Assembly (NCBI GenBank): GCA_003235435.1
Contig: QJWF01000040.1
Span: 1 to 6,886, forward strand
Reading direction: 5' to 3'
DNA: 6,886 nucleotides
Source of the DNA: Nitrosomonadales bacterium
Lineage (GTDB): Bacteria; Pseudomonadota; Gammaproteobacteria; Burkholderiales; Gallionellaceae
Below the pieces are notes generated by a model. It saw only the letters and a list, made by a program, of their open reading frames with translations, did no database searches and was not told where the DNA came from. Of this stretch, positions 6,350-6,886 are shown piece by piece; position 1 is the first letter of the stretch, and each line of letters starts with the position of its first letter. The position numbers and the translations under genes are program-made.

Positions 6350-6886
6350 TTATTTGATCGGTGGTACATATTCGCTTTTTACCCGGGAAAGCAGTTTGAT
6401 GGTTCGGGTCTTGTTGTTGAGTTCTAGGCCGATCGCATTTACGGTAGTATGCGCTTCGGTTAGTTTGACAGCATTATCCGATCTCGCCAAATCCTGTTCA
6501 GGGATTATTTTTAGTGACTCTGTTTGCAGCTTAAGCTGATCCTGTTCCTGAGCGGCATCGCGCAATACCTCGACGCCGCCCTGCAAAAACAGTTCATCCC
6601 CTTTTTTGGAAATGGATCCGGATTCAGATGTGGCTAGCAGTGGCGGGCTGTCTTCGGCCAGCAGAGTAAGGCGCGGAGCCTGAAGTGATGTGCTGTCATC
6701 ATCAGGAAAATGCATCATCTTTGCTGCACTCATGATGAAGTAAGGCGTCCCCTGCTTATTGAGCTTTACCGCAGAAAAATTCTCCACAATGGAATCAGGA
6801 TCGTGGCGCTTGCTGCCGTCCGACTTGACGGGTTCCGGCTGAGCCTGCTGGTTGAGCCAGTAGGTTGCCCCGAGCAGGCCAAGCAA
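6350..6886 (-). CDS. lptC: LPS export protein LptC, N terminus cut off by window edge
   Basis: The frame is open from the right window edge for 178 codons to a TAA at 6350. The first visible residues (LLGLLGATYWLNQQ) are the second half of the N-terminal membrane anchor, so only some 10-20 residues and the true start are missing. The TTG at the very edge is an internal leucine codon rather than a start. The remainder is the periplasmic LptC domain. It contains NKQGTPYFIMSAAKMMHF, LQAPRLTLL, an ELFLQGGVEVLRDA beta segment and the closing VNAIGLELNNKTRTIKLLSRVKSEY, a typical end for this family. LptC sits with LptB2FG in the inner membrane and hands LPS to LptA, encoded 124 bp downstream. Sequence similarity within LptC is low, but order next to lptA and lptB makes the call secure. 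Confidence 0.93.
   Translation of the reverse strand: MLGLLGATYWLNQQAQPEPVKSDGSKRHDPDSIVENFSAVKLNKQGTPYFIMSAAKMMHFPDDDSTSLQAPRLTLLAEDSPPLLATSESGSISKKGDELFLQGGVEVLRDAAQEQDQLKLQTESLKIIPEQDLARSDNAVKLTEAHTTVNAIGLELNNKTRTIKLLSRVKSEYVPPIK

Noticed and set aside
6884..6886. TTG at the window edge as the start of lptC
   Set aside because: It falls inside the membrane anchor, with too few residues before the periplasmic domain; it is an internal leucine codon of a gene truncated by the window.

Overview
This window is a stretch of ordinary bacterial chromosome in which every supported gene lies on the minus strand, so transcription runs from position 6886 down to 1. Gene order and protein sequences indicate a betaproteobacterium: lptC-lptA-lptB-rpoN-hpf-ptsN-hprK-rapZ, with an HPr kinase next to EIIA-Ntr, is typical of that class. 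A Nitrosomonadales/Gallionellaceae-type organism is plausible from the overall flavour of the proteins, but that is an impression and not a placement. I see no mobile element, CRISPR array, RNA gene, pseudogene or foreign-looking segment.

Layout in the direction of transcription. (1) 6886-4889: the lipopolysaccharide transport genes lptC (N terminus beyond the window edge), lptA (periplasmic bridge) and lptB (ATPase). A 124-bp interval between lptC and lptA is the longest non-coding stretch. (2) 4857-3427: rpoN (sigma-54). (3) 3412-3089: hpf, the short ribosome hibernation factor, with the only textbook Shine-Dalgarno sequence of the window. (4) 3035-800: ptsN (EIIA-Ntr), hprK (HPr kinase/phosphorylase) and rapZ, which are overlapping or nearly abutting. 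(5) 795-1: a small membrane-anchored NusG-domain-II protein and a Gx transporter family membrane protein (annotated in some genomes as heptaprenyl diphosphate synthase component I), the latter running off the left edge.

All junctions are short (overlap of 4 bp up to 124 bp) and I find no convincing intrinsic terminator, so most or all of the window could be one polycistronic unit. Functionally it links envelope building (Lpt export, RapZ control of amino-sugar synthesis) with nitrogen/carbon and stress signalling (sigma-54, the nitrogen PTS, HPr phosphorylation, ribosome hibernation).

Nothing here is a clearly new system. The least understood part is the NusG-II/Gx pair at the left end. The two reading frames are in the same phase and separated by a single amber codon plus four sense codons, and no good ribosome binding site precedes the second gene.
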